The position numbers and the translations under genes are program-made. From Chondrus crispus (Eukaryota > Rhodophyta > Florideophyceae > Gigartinales > Gigartinaceae), in contig NW_005179069.1 of the NCBI RefSeq assembly GCF_000350225.1, positions 111,462 through 175,461 on the forward strand: a stretch of DNA of 64,000 nt, written 5' to 3'. Positions 63,524 to 64,000 of this stretch are shown piece after piece (within the stretch, counting starts at the first letter, position 1; each line of letters begins with the position of its first letter). Under the pieces are notes generated by a model. The model was given only the letters and a program-made list of their open reading frames with translations, had not been told where the DNA came from and did no database searches.

Positions 63524-64000
63524 CTACAGCGCGGAGTTCGCCGGAGAGAAGGCGTTCGCAGCTTCCTTGGTGATCGACGCGGAGGCTACAGCCGCCAGTG
63601 CAATGCCTGCACGCATCTGCAGCTTGCGGAGTGCCTTCGCACGCCTCTCCTCCGCGCGCAGCTGTTTTGCCTCTGCGACATCTCGGCGCCTCTGCAGAGA
63701 GGCAGCTTTGCGGTGATCCTTCGCTGCGGCCTCGGCGATCTTGGCTGCCTCAGCCTCCTTGCGCCGCTTGAGCAGATCGGCTGTTGTGAGCCAGTCCGCG
63801 GGCGCCCCACTGTCAAACGCAGGCCTCTTGTGACCATTCTCAGCTCTCGGGATAGGTTTCGGAGCGGAGATACGGTTCATGAGGATAGTGTTCACAGTGT
63901 TGGTGTTTGCCAGCATAGTTTGAATGCGCTGAATCTTGACGGCACTGGCCACATCCTCGGCCATAAATGCTGCAATCTTAAACTCTGTCTCAGCATCAGG
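63524..64000 (-). CDS. C-terminal part of an unknown protein, runs off the right edge
   Basis: The frame is open from the window edge (PDAETEFKIAAFMAEDVASA) to TAG at 63524-63526, so the ATG at 63962-63964 is probably internal. It contains a helical segment, PIPRAENGHKRPAFDSGAPA, then a long Ala/Arg/Lys/Glu coiled coil (LLKRRKEAEAAKIAEAAAKD, RAEERRAKALRKLQMRAGI). The tail of the pogo-like transposase at 19105-19407 is a similar charged coil, so this may be the end of another such element. That is a guess. Confidence 0.4.
   Translation of the reverse strand, partial: PDAETEFKIAAFMAEDVASAVKIQRIQTMLANTNTVNTILMNRISAPKPIPRAENGHKRPAFDSGAPADWLTTADLLKRRKEAEAAKIAEAAAKDHRKAASLQRRRDVAEAKQLRAEERRAKALRKLQMRAGIALAAVASASITKEAANAFSPANSAL

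Noticed and set aside
1286-64000. Stop codon reassignment as explanation of the in-frame stops
   Set aside because: COX20-like ends at TAG, RPL14 at TAA, HCF173-like and UbiA genes at TGA, all at family-typical lengths, so the three stops are used normally.
1-64000. tRNA, rRNA and CRISPR
   Set aside because: I read for cloverleaf-like, rRNA-like and spaced-repeat patterns and saw none; a covariance search was not possible.

Overview
This 64 kb window looks like nuclear DNA of a red alga, probably a florideophyte with a compact, repeat-rich genome of the Chondrus crispus kind. That is an inference from gene content, not from a database match. The window holds a short island of nuclear genes for cytosolic, mitochondrial and plastid proteins. 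These genes have no introns or only very short ones (95-117 bp). The rest is a large block of nested transposable elements.

Layout. 1-90: 5' end of a gene leaving the window on the minus strand. About 820-5670: an unusual piggyBac-like transposon whose DDE transposase carries a lambda-exonuclease/YqaJ-like PD-(D/E)XK nuclease between the second and third catalytic aspartates. 6159-17415: host gene island with a TB2/DP1/HVA22 (REEP) membrane protein, ribosomal protein eL14, a COX20-like assembly factor, an unknown multi-pass membrane protein, an AMP-binding-enzyme-like protein split by a coiled coil, an HCF173-like SDR/CIA30 plastid protein, a UbiA-family naphthoate phytyltransferase (MenA/ABC4-like), and a CCHC plus DnaJ-type zinc protein. 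At least three of these serve the plastid or mitochondrion. 18000-21350: decayed pogo/Tigger-like transposase and fragments. 21360-27805: AT-rich Ty3-type LTR element 'A' (minus strand) with an extra zinc-finger reading frame before gag. 27815-28298: MITE-like element. 28459-40839: a Crypton-like recombinase fragment split by Ty3 chromovirus-like element 'B' (28967-40643). B has almost identical LTRs, a CATCA target duplication and a 419-codon antisense reading frame between integrase and the 3' LTR. 40840-48807: chromovirus 'C', with one LTR recognised. 49390-50040: decayed RsmI-like rRNA methyltransferase. 50746-52291: PIF/Harbinger (plant-type) transposase. 53103-58416: truncated LTR element 'D' (minus), inserted into a pogo-like element (58417-60053). 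60926-62509: internally deleted PIF/Harbinger element with 26-bp inverted repeats and an AAT duplication. 63524-64000: a partial reading frame running off the right edge.

A theme across the window is the single in-frame stop codon in an otherwise open transposon frame. I count more than ten in nine elements or genes. Host genes end normally with TAA, TGA or TAG, so a changed genetic code is unlikely. Nonsense decay through C-to-T change (CAA, CAG, CGA) explains most cases. A stop at the same place between protease and reverse transcriptase in B and C may instead be functional.

All family names come from reading motifs by eye. No alignment, HMM or database search was run.
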